A DNA stretch of 64,000 bases from Karstenula rhodostoma CBS 690.94 (lineage: Eukaryota > Ascomycota > Dothideomycetes > Pleosporales > Didymosphaeriaceae), in contig MU001511.1 of assembly GCA_010093485.1 (NCBI GenBank), positions 372,001 to 436,000 of the forward strand, written 5' to 3'. Shown piece after piece: positions 11,706 through 24,000 of this stretch. Numbering within the stretch: position 1 is the first letter of the stretch; each line of letters begins with the position of its first letter. Under the pieces are notes generated by a model. It searched no databases. It was not told the DNA's origin and saw nothing but the letters and a program-made list of their open reading frames with translations. The position numbers and the translations under genes are program-made.

Positions 11706-12648
11706 GTTTGCGGCACTGCCTATTACGTTTCTATATCGGTATGAGGGTGGGACAATTCAATTGCAAGACTGAGAGTTTGCGAGTGAAGTATGAGCAAAAG
11801 AGAGGGGTGTCCAGGGGAAGACCCTGTCTTGCCGATGCAAGAACACACTGCATCATATGATCAGGTTTAGGCGGGACCGCGACGCCTCCAAGATGACTTC
11901 GCTACACACGGGACTGCCGCAAAGTTGTTGCGGGGGACTGTCGACCCGGAACTTCCGCATTCGGACATGCCGTAGCACTTCCGCGGCCTATGCTGGCTTA
12001 CATTGGACAGCACGGTAACTATACCATTCTGGACCAGCACCTCAATTGAATAAGGATGATATGGCTGTCATACTTGGTGTCCACGAAAAGCTGACATCCA
12101 TGCCATTGTTTGAGTCTTCGCAAACTCTTCGTGGACGCAAGAAAAGTCGTGAATGTTCAAATGAGCGAAGCTGAGCAGCCACCATATCAACGCTAACCAC
12201 CTGTAGGAGCCATCTCTACCCCGCCATCCCCACATGCTGTGGCTTCAACGCGCCATGGCTCTTGCGCATGGCAAGCAGTTCGAGTATATCAGAGCGAAGG
12301 CAAAACGAAGGCAGCCGATGAGGAAGCGCCTCACAGTGTCACTGCTAAGCGCATGCAGGGACGCGAGAGCTCCTGGACTATCTCGTTGCCTGTCTTCGCA
12401 TCACGATAATGCGCTCCTCTATCATCGGGACTGGACCTCTCAATCGAGCGACGTGCAGTGCAGTTTCCCGTCCGAGGCAGCCATTCCTTATCTCCATGCG
12501 ATAGCTTGTCGCAGCTGTTGATGGAGCTCATATCTCCAGACTCTATTATCTCACAGGTCCCTTGCTATCTACAATCCTTCTCGCTCGTGTCCATTGATCT
12601 TAGGAACACACCCACGCGCAACTTGATGTGATCTTTCACTCCTACAAC
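11706..12648. promoter_or_regulatory. Divergent promoter region between dehydrogenase and amidase genes
   Basis: This 943-bp spacer separates two genes transcribed away from each other and so must contain both promoters. I could not pick out a decisive TATA box or upstream open frame. No coding sequence is supported. Confidence 0.5.
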
Positions 12649-14433
12649 ATGTCCGGCCTCTTCAGCTCGCTGTACACCCGCATCCACTCGAGCCTCGTCT
12701 CGCCCTCGATGCTCCCCGCCCCCTCCTCATCCAAACCCCTCGAATCATGGCAATCCATAGCGAAGCGCACACAGCAACACCGAGACGCTACCATCGCCGC
12801 CGTCCGATCCCCCATACCAGACATCCCCGACCTACCCCTTGATTCCACGCCTATCCCAAAGACCATCCTCACTCCCCGCGAAGTATCCATCACCGAATCC
12901 GACCCCGTAGACCTCCTCTCCCAGCTCTCCTCGGGCTCACTATCCAGCGAAGACGTGACGCACGCCTTCCTCCGGCGCGCCGCCCTCGCGCAGAAACTCA
13001 CAAACTGCCTCACCGAACTGCTACCGCAGGCTGCCCTCTCGCGCGCCCGCTACCTAGACGCCTACCTCGCCGAGCACGGCAAGCCCCTGGGCCCCCTCCA
13101 CGGCCTCCCCATCTCCACAAAGGAAATGATACACATGGCCTCCCACACGTGCAACGCGGCCTTCATCGCGTGGCACGCCCGCACGCCCGCCTCCAACGCC
13201 CACATCCTCGACATCCTCCTCGCGGCCGGCGCCGTCCTCTACGCCCGCACCACACAGCCCCAGACCCTCATGCACCTCGAGACGTCGTCAAACTACTTCG
13301 GCGCCACGCTCAACCCCTTCAACCGGGCCCTCACGGCGGGCGGGTCGTCCGGCGGGGAAGGCGCACTCGTCGGTCTGCGCGGCAGCTGTCTGGGCATCGG
13401 GACCGACATCGGCGGCAGCATACGCAGTCCAGCCGCGAACTGCGGCGTGTACGGGTTGCGGCCGACGAGCGGGCGGCTGCCGATGGCGGGGATGAGCGCG
13501 ACGATGCTGAGCGCGGAGCACATCCCCGCCGTCGTGGGGCCGCTGAGCACGAGTCTAGGCGGCGTGAAGGTGTTTGCGCGGACGCTGGTGGATGCGCGGC
13601 CGTGGACAAGGGAGCCGGGGCTTGTGCCGCTGCCGTGGAAGACGGAGAGCCAGTTCGCGGCCTTGGAGGGCGGGGCGAAGAAGGTGAGAGTCGGTGTGCT
13701 TGCGGATGACGGCGTCGTGAGGCCGCATCCGCCTGTGCGCCGCGCGCTGGCTTCCATGGCGGAGAAATTGGAGAGCGTGCAGGGTGTGGATGTCGTACCC
13801 TTTGCGCCTCTGGACCACGATGCCGCCTGGACTATCATATCCAGCTTGTACTTCGCCGACGGCGGGGCCGAGGAGAAAGCCGCCATCGCGGCCTCGGGCG
13901 AGCCGTGGCGCCCCTTATCCAAGTTCATCCTCGAGGAGAATAAAAACGTCAAGGCGTTGTCCGTCGCAGAGGTGTGGGCGTGGACGGCGAAGCGCGACGC
14001 GTATAGGACGGCGTATGCGAAGCACTGGGAGGACAGCGGGATAGATGTGTTGCTGTGTCCCGTGGGCCCGGGGGCGGCACCGGCCCTGGATACGGCGCGG
14101 TACTGGGGGTATACTGCGCAGTGGAATCTGCTAGATTATCCGGCGCTGGTGGCGCCCGTGTCCAAGGTGCTGGAGAGTGATGCCGCGGATGCGAGTTACG
14201 TCCCGAGGAATGAGGATGATAGGTATAACCATGGGCTGTGTGAGTTTTCCGTCCGGTCGAAGGGGGAACGTGGTGGGACATTGAGCTGACTTGATACAGA
14301 CTCGCCCGAGAAGTACGCCAACGCGCCTGTTAGTGTGCAGTTGGTGGGACGGCGGTACGAGGATGAGAAGGTGATCGAGGCGATGGAGTATATACAAGAG
14401 AAGCTGGGGCTGCCGTGGGCCGAGTACGTGTAG
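12649..14433 (+). CDS. Amidase signature-family hydrolase
   Basis: Two exons, 12649-14239 and 14300-14433, give 574 residues. The intron is 60 nt with donor GTGAGT and acceptor ACAG; reading through it hits a stop at 14287, while splicing restores a conserved C-terminus. The amidase signature is complete: catalytic Lys158 in STKEM, Ser233 in the GGSSGGEG loop and nucleophile Ser257 in IGGSIRSPA. The spacings 75 and 24 equal those of fatty-acid amide hydrolase. The family hydrolyses carboxamides; in fungi close relatives include acetamidases and general amidases supplying nitrogen. The substrate here is unknown. No signal peptide or clear membrane helix is visible. The gene is very GC-rich, so long spurious frames appear on the opposite strand. 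Its 3' end converges on the hydrolase gene with only 88 bp between stops. Confidence 0.92.
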
Positions 14434-14521
14434 ACGATGCGTGACATGACAGGACTATTTCGATAATCAATAATCAATCTCTTCGTATGGGTTTCAAACT
14501 TGTCTTCGCACTCCCTTAGTA

Positions 14522-15750
14522 TCAGTCCCTCACACGCCTCTCCCAAAGCCGCAGCGCTTCCCGCAGTTGCCGTTCTACGCCCTGCTCGTGCCAGAAATGA
14601 CCCGCACCCGACACCTCCACGCCGCCAAAGCCCCGTTGGTTTTCAATCTCCATCCTCGCGGTCCACTCCCTTATCTTCTTCGCCGACGCAAACATATCCT
14701 CATCACCGTACACCGCCAGCGTCTCGTGCATCTTGAGCGTAGCATCTTCGTTCCCAGGCCTACTCCAAAAACCTCGTGCGAGGGCAGGTGCAGCGAGCGT
14801 AGACGTCGGGGGTGTAATCGGCGACACGAGAAGATAGCGTACCGCGGGAACCTGAATCGCGGGCCTCTTCCCCGGTCCAGCAGGAGGCCGCGGCGATGGA
14901 TCTTTTCCTCGCCGATGCCCGTGGCTGAGACTCCGCAGCCTGCTGACTATGTCCAAACTCCTTCCTCCGTCGACACTGCGTCCGATCTCCCTGCTGCTCC
15001 GCCGCATCTCTGGGCTCGTCTCCTCGCCGCCCATCTTGATAGACAACTTGTGCTCGTGTCCTCTTCTCCGGCGGCGCTCGTGGTCTCGCGCTGCGTTGAT
15101 GAACTCGAGGTTGTCTTGGTCGGCAAGTTTTTGTGCGCAGAGGAGGATCTCGTGGGCTGCGGAGCCGGTAAGTGGGGCGGCGAAGGGCTGGAGAATAGAT
15201 GGGAGGGGCGGCAGGTTTCGGAGGATGAGCGAGCCATACGAGTAGCCGCCCAGGACTACGATCGGTGCTTGCTCGTCCAGATGGTGTGGCGCGGCTGTCG
15301 TTGGCGACACGGGCAATTGATCTGGAGTGAAGGCGGCGTCTGGCAGTGGGTTCGGTCGCAGGTAGGACAGGTAGTGCATAAAGAAAGAGGCAAAGGAGTG
15401 GTAGTCACTGAGCTCGGGTTTCCCAGACCAACTCGTGCGTCCTTTCGCTGCATGTGCGCCTCTATACGAGGTTGGCGTCCGAGTTTATCCACGATGGGGG
15501 AAACATACCTGAAGTTGAACGTGCCTACAATCCATCCCGCAGAGAGGAACTCGTCGGCCACAATGCCAACAACGCGGTCGTCATACGAGCCACCCATCGG
15601 TGCATACGGGTGCGCCATTACAATGCCTCGCTTCCTCCATGGCTTCTCGCTCTGCGACTGAAGTGTGGTGGGGTGGTAGATGCGAACACCTAGTGGCGTA
15701 TCGTCGTGGATGGAGGGGATGGTGCAGCTCCAGCGGGGTTCAGCCTGCAT
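14522..15750 (-). CDS. Alpha/beta hydrolase with a basic low-complexity insertion
   Basis: Two exons, 15750-15509 and 15461-14522, give 393 residues. The 47-nt intron (donor GTATGT, acceptor TATAG) was placed by frame: it yields NFRGAHAAKGRTSW, a typical oxyanion-side segment of this family. The nucleophile elbow is GGYSYGS with Ser155. The acid is probably in YGDEDMF and the base in GAGHFWHEQG near the C-terminus, so a Ser-Asp-His triad is complete. Between about residues 185 and 265 there is an Arg/Ser/Pro-rich insertion that breaks the fold after the nucleophile; it is likely a disordered lid or phosphorylated linker. Relatives are annotated as dienelactone-hydrolase-like or serine-peptidase-like fungal proteins of unknown substrate. 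I see no signal peptide. Confidence 0.85.
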
Positions 15751-16070
15751 TTTGGGTCCGTCGGTGACCCGCTGCCGAGTTCCTCAGGGCATTGCGAAGG
15801 ATAAGAATACCAGACCGCACGTGAGCTAGACCGCGAGGTTGTGACTGCGTTACACTACAGACTATGGGAGGCTTGGAGCACCGAGGTAAGCAGCGGGGAG
15901 GGTCCGAGCTCAATTTTCCCGATCGGGCAGGCATCGATTGCGGTGGTTCGGCTGCATATTCTCCATAGTGTTCAGGCCGTTCGAAAGCGTACCACACTAT
16001 ACCAACTCGTCCGTGTATTTGATCGCTCGCCCCTTTTTTTTTTTTTTTTTTTCAAACATACTTGCCTTGT
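15751..16070. other. Short intergenic region with a T19 tract
   Basis: These 320 bases separate two minus-strand genes and should contain the hydrolase promoter and the WD-repeat gene's 3' region. A run of 19 T residues lies at 16034-16052, that is, poly-A on the transcribed strand just past the WD-repeat stop codon. No coding sequence is seen. Confidence 0.6.
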
Positions 16071-19000
16071 TCACCTCACCCTAAGAACTTCCATCCCCAC
16101 ACCACAAATCAACACTCCCGCAGCCTCCCCTTCCTCTTCGTCACCCCCCACCACAGCCATACTCGACACGTCCGCGACACTCGTCTTAACCTTTCCGATC
16201 CGCGTGATCTCAATCCAATCTTTCCCTTCCTCCCTATCGTCTTTGTCCGAGAGAAAGAGCTCCCACATCCTGACCCACTGATCGTTTCCACTCGTAATTA
16301 GCAGAGTCTGATTGTTGTACGAGACCACTGCACACGTCGTCACGGCTGAGGCATGCGTGCGGACTACTGTCACTGGATGGCCGGCATACTCTACGCCGTT
16401 GGCTGCGGTGCAGCGGGCGAGGAGGAATGAGAGTGTGCCGTCGTCGCCACCGCTTACGATGAGCGTCTTGCCGTTGCAATTCGGTAAAGCGTGTGTGACC
16501 AGGGTTTTGGAGGACGATTGGTGGATTGTGGTAGGAGATTGGTATGTGATGGTCTTCGGCTCTTCGGTGAAAGGTTCTAGAACCGGCCAAAGAACGGCAT
16601 GTCCGTCTGTACCGGCTGTGAGAATGCTTTGGGGCATGTTCTGCTTGCCTGTCGGGAGGAATACGCATTGCGTCAGACAGGAGGTAAAGTATAGGCCGGA
16701 AGCAAGTTTGTGCCAACGTTCAGGCTGCGTTGGGTTGTAAGCGTAGACCTACTCGAACGTTAGCATCTTGCGCCTCTCCCACAATATTTGGAACCTGTGC
16801 TTCATACCTTGACCATGGAGTTCGAAAACACCATGCTGATCACGAAAGCAGACTCTGAGTGCTGGGCAACGTCGAACGCCATGATTCGTAGGTCGGAGTG
16901 CTCGCTTTCTGGTGGGCAGCTTGCTTCACACACCACGCCTATGCCGCCCAGTTCAGACGGAAGATGGCTGATCTTCCAGACGTAGAACTCTTCGCAGCCA
17001 CCGCTGCTGAACAGGTATGAGCCGTCCGCAGACCACTGAAGACTCTGGATCCCGGTCGTGTGTTTGCGCAGGGTGCGCAGGCAGGTGAGATGCTTGTCTG
17101 TATATGAGAAGATCTTGATGTCGGTGTCTTCCGCACCGGTGGCTATGAGCTGCATCTTGCTCTCGTTGGTATCGATGGCTGGTGAAGCAGCGACGGCTTT
17201 AATCTCGCGACCATGACCACCGGAGCGGATCACATCGTGGTCGGGCCCAGATTGCGAGAGAACATGCATGCTTGATGCTCGTGTCCAAACTAGAGTGCCC
17301 CCGCCAGGCACAGAGACATTGGGTTGGAATGACCAGCTCCTGTGCGCGCCACCCGTTTCGGCACTCATCGTTACTTCTTCGGTGCCGGTGTTATATACAA
17401 CAAATTCCTTATGTGAGAATCCATACACGTGTAATTCACCGTCGCGAATGTACAGACCTTCGATGTTTGGGCCGACCGGCAGCATGATGTTATGGACTAA
17501 TTCATAAGACATGGTCTTCAGGTCGATGAGGTGGATTGCAACACAGCCATCTCTCCCGGTAGAGACCAAATGCCCAGAGGACGAACTTGTGCCCTTGGGA
17601 ACCCAGGACATGGCGGTGACTGTCTCTTTACTGTGAATAGACTGCATGATTCCGAGTAATTCCGCTGAACTTTGATCGGCGTGTTCTTGTCGATGATCTG
17701 TAGTGCGGTATACGGCAATTGACCCACGTCGGTATCCAAGGAGTACGTAAATTCCATCGAAAGTGTCGATATACACCATACTCGTAATGACGAGTCCGGT
17801 GATGTGATCTGGAATTGGAATGATGGCCGTACTTGATACTGTTGGCCGAGCACTCTCCGACAACTCTTTATAGGGGTATTGAGGCTTCTTACATCCCGAG
17901 AAATCAACCTCGAGTAGCTGAGCAACCTTTTGTCCAACTAGTGTAACCAACAAGACCATCCGCTTCGACTGCAGCGAGTCTGCGACGACCCTTGTAAAAA
18001 TCTCCCCGATCTTGCCGTTGACCGTATGCAGCTTTGTGAATCTTGATGTTTCCTTGTGGTATGTGTACAAGCTTCCTTTCGCTCCAGCAACAAAGGCTAC
18101 ACCAAGTGAGGGCTCTCCGGCACAGACTGAGTATCCGCTGAGATCTTCGGGCTTGGCGACTAATTGCGATAGGTCTATTTTTGAACTGTGCTGAGGAGAC
18201 AACGTTTCAAGGAAGACCCCACCTGAGTTGGTTGTTAAGATGAAAGAATGCTCATCCATAAACGCATAGCTTCTCAAAAACTCCGTCTGTTTGGAAGATC
18301 GGTGGCCGGGTTTCTTGGCAACTACAGTGCTCTCCTCAGGTGATGCTGGAATAGATGTAAAGTATTCGATTTCATATTGTGATTGTTCGGTGGATCGACT
18401 TTTTGTCCTGAGGAAATACTTTGTGATCTTGCTATCAGCTCCCCCGAGTGCGACAGATCCGTGAAGTGACGGAGCGTTCGGGATGGACATAGACCAGACG
18501 TTCTTCCCATTGTGGTAGGGTGCTGTATCCAAAAGCTCAAGCTGCCACGATGGCGTGCTCGGGGAAATCGAGCTCTCAACGTTCGCGATAAGTGTCCATG
18601 TACGGGACGTCGCATCCTCGCCCGCAGAAAGGAGGATAATCTTGTCAGGGGTCACATTACTATCAAGAAATTCCACCTTCCAGACGCGGGAGGTATGGCC
18701 CCAACCTATTGCAACGCAGTCCTGGTTCGAGACGTCAGCGTCGAAAGAAGCATTACTAAAGCCAGTATGTCTTGTTCGCCGCGACTCTGCGTCATCAACG
18801 TGTGGTTCACGCCCTTCTTCCGCGGTGACCCGACTAACATCCCAGATGCGTATTGTACGGTCGTCACTGCAGCTAGCAAGAAGCCGCCTTGAAGTCCGGT
18901 CGTCAATGCAAAGCTTGTTAGATATTTGTACTCCGAAGATCGATCCCTCGTGACCGAGGAATACATGATGGATACGAGATCTGCTTTCCTCGGGACGCAA

Positions 19001-19649
19001 TTGATCCCATGACCAGTAGATGATTTCCCCAAAAGCGGTCCCAGCCGCAACGAGGATACAGTCGTTCGACTCCCATAGCATATGAGCAGAGTAGAGGATC
19101 GAACGGGAGCTCGAAGTGAGCTCACTCACTGATAGAGGGCCGGGAGATTTGGCATGTGGATGTTGGACTCCAAGACCCTGTACTATGTCGAGGAGCGCAT
19201 TGTGTGCGGTCACCGCAACGCATCGTTCTGGAAGGGTATTGTCTGGCGATTTGGGCGCCGGATGCAGGTCCAGAATCCAGTCAGGCGCTCTTGCGACTTT
19301 GGAACACCTCACATTGAGCGGCAACCAGCCTTCAACCTCGTTGCAAAATGTATCAAATATTAGCGTGCGGATTAGTAGTCCTCCCCAGATAATGAGATGA
19401 ACATGATCAGCCGAACTTGAAAGTTCGCGAATTCCATGTATAGCTTGAGCCTCGAAAAGTCGTTTTGATGAGATCAATACGTTCTCCCGGCGATCATAGA
19501 AGCGCAAGTACGGTCCTTCAGCGACGATGAGTAGCAGTCCGCATTCGATCAAAGCCGTTATTGGCACGCGAGTACATTCATGCTATGGCAGTCAGTACGA
19601 TCAAAGCAATACATAAAAGAGGCAAGCCTACATGTAGCTTCCGGGCCAT
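16071..19649 (-). CDS. rtt10: WD-repeat protein, Rtt10/WDR6 family
   Basis: Three exons, 19649-19632, 19582-16808 and 16748-16071, give 1156 residues, close to human WDR6. The first exon encodes just six residues; a 49-nt intron follows, then a 59-nt intron (branch GCTAAC) before the last exon. After the short N-terminus comes the family-typical PITALIE, GLLLIVAEGPYLRFYDRR. WD-like repeats cover the whole protein, for example SCSDDRTIRIWD, SAGEDATSRTWT, STGRDGCVAI and a C-terminal SGGDDGTLSF and SGNDQWVRMWE. In yeast, Rtt10 (Trm734) is the partner of the methyltransferase Trm7 that adds 2'-O-methyl at position 34 of tRNA; WDR6 does this with FTSJ1. The same role, in the cytoplasm, is likely here. 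The upstream region is shared with the divergent PBDC1-family gene. Confidence 0.9.
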
Positions 19650-19856
19650 TGGAGAAATGGCTGGAAGTCGCTCGCGAAATCTGCTTTGGAATTTGGCGTT
19701 GAGTAAGCGCGACTGCGGGGCAAGGCGGGGTACTTTTCTGCCACCTCGAAAATTCATCATATATACTGCGAACTGCAATTTCCACGAACCCAGCAATAAG
19801 AACCCAGCCCCGCAGGAACTCTCAATCGAGCTGCACCCTCTCAATCACCCATCGCC
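19650..19856. promoter_or_regulatory. Compact divergent promoter, rtt10 / PBDC1-family gene
   Basis: Only 207 bp separate the two start codons, so the promoters must overlap. A TATA-like CATATATAC lies at 19758-19766, about 90 bp before the plus-strand start. Any co-regulation of the two genes is inference. Confidence 0.6.
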
Positions 19857-20415
19857 ATGTCTCTCGGAACGCAGGGCGCTATTCCGGAAGGAGCGCAGGA
19901 CAACAACCCCGACGTAGGACAACAACCCTCTGCGACTTCAGCGCATCTCACTGACAGCAGCCTAGGTCGAAGCACAATGGGCGGTGCAAGCGGGGAAGCA
20001 CATGGAAACCTACTGGAACATCCTTGAGAAGGTCAAGGGCTCCAGCCTCCGCCTCACCAAGTTCGACGACGACATCTACGCCCACTTCAAGAAGGACTTC
20101 CCCGAGATCGACGTGGGCAGCAAGCTCGACCAGGATGCCTTGAAAAGCATGGAGGGAAAGGAGCGGTGGCGCACGTTCATGGAAGAATACAAGAACACGG
20201 TCGACGACTACAACTTCGGCACCATGTTGCGGGACTCGCCAAAGGTCGAGTACGGCCCGGACACCACCATGATGTCGGTGCGCATGCAGTTTTACGCGAT
20301 CGAGATCGCTAGGTCAGTACAGGTAGAGACGGATAACCTGGAAGTATAGACTAACGAGACCAGGAATCGCGAGGGCCACAACGATTGGATCTACGACAAG
20401 GCGCACGGAAACTGA
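19857..20415 (+). CDS. PBDC1 (polysaccharide biosynthesis domain) family protein
   Basis: Three exons, 19857-19913, 19966-20312 and 20364-20415, give 151 residues, the normal size for this family (yeast Ypl225w, human PBDC1). Introns are 52 and 51 nt with clean GT-AG ends. The hallmark EAQWAVQAGKHMETYW, LTKFDDDIY and C-terminal REGHNDWIY segments are all visible, and the middle contains DFPEIDV. The yeast protein has been linked to translation elongation factor eEF1A folding; the old name about polysaccharide synthesis has little support. It is a soluble cytosolic protein with no signal or membrane segment. Confidence 0.9.
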
Positions 20416-21014
20416 GCGCAAGGTCCAGCAGTCAGCTACACGACTTATAGACGACGACCACGGCTCACCGCACGTCCAAGGGCGGCTCAGTGATATTCCG
20501 CACATGTTCTCCACGCTTGGCAACGTCTTCCCATGATACCCAGCCGCGTTCCGACGAGGAAAAGATAGTGAAAGAAATAAATGGTCTGGCAGCAGTTCTC
20601 GGCACGGCAATCACCAAAGTTGCCAGATGGTAGCAAAAACGTGATGTTCCGTGCACATGTAGACGGCGCGGTCTCGAATGAACCGAATCTCGCCCAACTG
20701 AAATTAGGTCGTCAATTGCAACATGTCCGTGTTTACCGTATCAACTGCTTTCTGATATGTAGATGGTCAAGACTAGCTTCCATGATGGGGCCGGAGAACC
20801 TTCAAGGGTAGGAACAATACCAAGAGCAAGACAAAGCACGCGAGGGCGACATGCAAGCCGTTCCATGGTATTCACGAGCTAGTCCGCATTTGGTAGTCTA
20901 AGCTTTCAACCTCACTCTTTACTTCAAATTCCTCTTGCACCTTAGTTCCTTCCAGCCTTTCTTTGCAATTGTTTCTCGCGTCTCCACGCGTCCCTTTGGG
21001 AATCGACCGCAGTC
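20416..21014. other. Intergenic region
   Basis: About 600 bases with no supported coding sequence. They should hold the 3' region of the PBDC1-family gene and the promoter of the ABC transporter gene. The last 60 bases are pyrimidine-rich, as in a fungal 5' leader. Confidence 0.5.
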
Positions 21015-24000
21015 ATGGCGACAGTTGCAGCTTCGAATCGCGCCGACGAACCAGATAAGCAGGATGTACTGGATGCAGAGGAGCAGCGATTCGTGGAGAA
21101 CATGGGCTGGAAGGCTCTGTTCAGCTTTACGACTCGAAAACACTTGCCCGTTCTCGCATTCGCCGTATTTGCCTCGACACTTGCCGCTCTTACGCTTCCT
21201 GCGCTGGCCGTTCTGTACGGTCTGTTATTTCGAGAGTTCGGATCTGTTGCCAAGGGTGACAAGTCAGACTCGCAATTTCTGAACCAGGTCTCGACTTATT
21301 GTATATATGTCACAGCAATAGGTGGCGTCAGTTGGTTGGGCAACAGTCTAGATTTCGCCGCATTTGTGACGTTCGGCGAATTGCAGGCACGCAGCGCAAG
21401 AGGGAGGATATTCGGTGTGTTGCTCAAGAAGGACATGGCCTGGTACGATACGCGAGACACGGGCATGGCGGCGTTTCTGCCAGCTATGCAAACGTAAGAA
21501 TACGCACAGCGCCGCATGCTATGGACGCATTGGCTGACCCGTGGTAGACAAATCCACGACCTCCAGGTTGCAGTTTCGCAGCCTTTCGGATTAGCTGTTC
21601 AGTGCGTCGTTCAGACTATCGGCGCTCTCGCCGTCGCCTTTTATTCCTCGTGGAACCTCACCCTCGTCATCATCGCCTCGGTCCCGATCATGTACCTCGT
21701 AACAGCCTATCTGTCCAAGTTGTTAGCGCAACGTGCGCACGAACAGAGCGACGTCTTGAGGCAAGCATTGAAGTATCTTACCAACACCATTCACCGCATC
21801 GAAACCGTCAAATGCTTCAATGGAGAACGATACGAATCTCAAAGATACGCAAGGGTGGTGACTTCAGCTGGGAACTTGTACAACAAACAAGCCAACTTCC
21901 GGGCTCTGCAACTGGGTGCGATGCAATTCTTCACGCTTAGTGTATTCTTCCAGGGATTCTGGTACGGCGCACACCAGATATTCCAAGGAAAAAATAATAT
22001 CGGTCAGGTCATTACAACATTCTGGGCAGCGATGATGGCTGTGCAGGGGGTGACTGGCTTTCTTCCTCAGTTCATCGTGCTGCAGAAAGGCAAAGTCGCC
22101 GGCGCAAGACTTAGGATGCTGATAGCACAGATCTCCGAAGATGATGCTCTCGTCGAGACGGCTGGCCATCAAATGCCACCAACATGCGAAGGCAAAATTG
22201 AGTTTCAGAGTGTACGTGATGATTTGATATAAAAGGCGATAGCTAATTGATCAGGTATCGTTTTCATATCCATCGCGGGCAGATCAAGTTGCCTTACGCA
22301 ATGTCTCTATATCTTTCCCAGCGGGTGAGACCACCTTCGTGATAGGACGAAGCGGATCGGGCAAGAGCACGTTGGGCCAGCTGCTCATCCGGTTCTATCA
22401 GCCTGCCTCTGGTCAGATCCGACTTGACGGAAACTCGATCCAAGAACTTGATGTGCATTGGCTTCGTAGTCAAATCACACTCGTTGAACAACACAGCGTC
22501 CTGTTTGACGGTTCAATACGAGACAATATTGCTCTGGGTAAGCCAGGCCATGAAGTGAACAGTACCGAGCTTCTCAACGTTGTATCTTTCGCCATGCTTG
22601 AGCAGATGATACAGGACCTTCCTGTTGGGCTCGACACTGAATTGGGAACACAAGGAAATAGCCTCAGCGGTGGGCAGCGGCAGAGAATGGCACTTGCGCG
22701 CGCGCGCCTCCGCGATTCTACTGTCCTAATTCTCGATGAGTCCACAAGCGCGCTTGACTATATCACAAGGTCTGCCATCTTACAAGCCATACGTTCTTGG
22801 AGGCGAAGCAAAACGACCATCATCATCACACACGATATTACACAGATCCTTCCACAAGATATGGTGTGTGTCATGGACAAGGCACAGGTAGTACAACAAG
22901 GCACGAGAGATCAGATGGCGGCAGTCCTACACTCTCCATTCCACGCATTCTTGGTTGAAAAGGACTGGAAAGACGTATCCGACGAAGAAAATTATGAGGA
23001 TGACACCGACATCATCGTTGGACTCTATCGGGATTCGTGGAGTGGGTCAAGAACACCCAGCCGCCCTAACTCTGCTATGATCAGACGTTCAGGGATGCTC
23101 TCACCTTTTCTAAGCCCTGATGTGGAAACTGCGTTCTCTCGACGTTACAGAGCCTCTGGCGACTTCACGGGCGAAAGAATAACCAACTTCTCCGGCAAGC
23201 TCCGACCACGTCCTATGACAGCGATTGGCCACGTAAGAGACCGGTCACCCCTCCGTGCAGCAACACGACCATCGTCAGCAGTTTCTTCCCAATCTACAAA
23301 TATCGAGCTGTCAAAGCCACTTTCAGATTCAAAGCTTGTATCTGTCCCCGCGTCCACCACATCGCCAAGGCCAATGAGCGTAGCTGAGTATCCATCCTTT
23401 CGCAGAACGTTCCGCGAAAAGATGAAGAGACGGAAACAACATCGTAGTCAGATGAATGAAGATAAGCCCGCCGAAATCACTGAGCAGCTAAGTATCAATG
23501 GGGTACTACGTACGGTATGGCCTCTGGTCGATTGGCCCACACGAGTCGCTTTGCTCGGAGGGCTCTTTTGCTCTTTGATCCATGCAGCCGTTACTCCCGT
23601 CTTCGGATACGTCCTTTCTCAGCTGTTCTCGACATTCTATACTCTAGGTAGCCAGCGACAGTTGGCTCAAACGTATGCTCTCACGATATTGGGAATTGCA
23701 GCAGCAGACGGTCTGGCTAACTACGGCTTCAACGTGCTGTTTGAGATCTCGGCACAGCGATGGGCCACTACGCTTAGAACCGAGAGCGTGAAACGCATAC
23801 TTCTCCAACCGCGGGAGTTTTTCGATCGGGAAGAGAACAGTGTGCCGCGACTAGCAGAGTGTTTGGATCAATTCGCAGAAGAGGCTCGGAATCTGCCCGG
23901 ACGCTTTTTCTGCATCCTGATCATCATGGTCTTCACGGTCGTCATTGCACTAGTTTGGGCTCTGGTAATCTGCTGGAAACTCGTACTTGTCTCCATTGGC

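Noticed and set aside
13149..13709. Arg/His-rich open frames on both strands inside the amidase gene
   Set aside because: Composition shadows of a very GC-rich coding sequence; the amidase frame has all catalytic residues.
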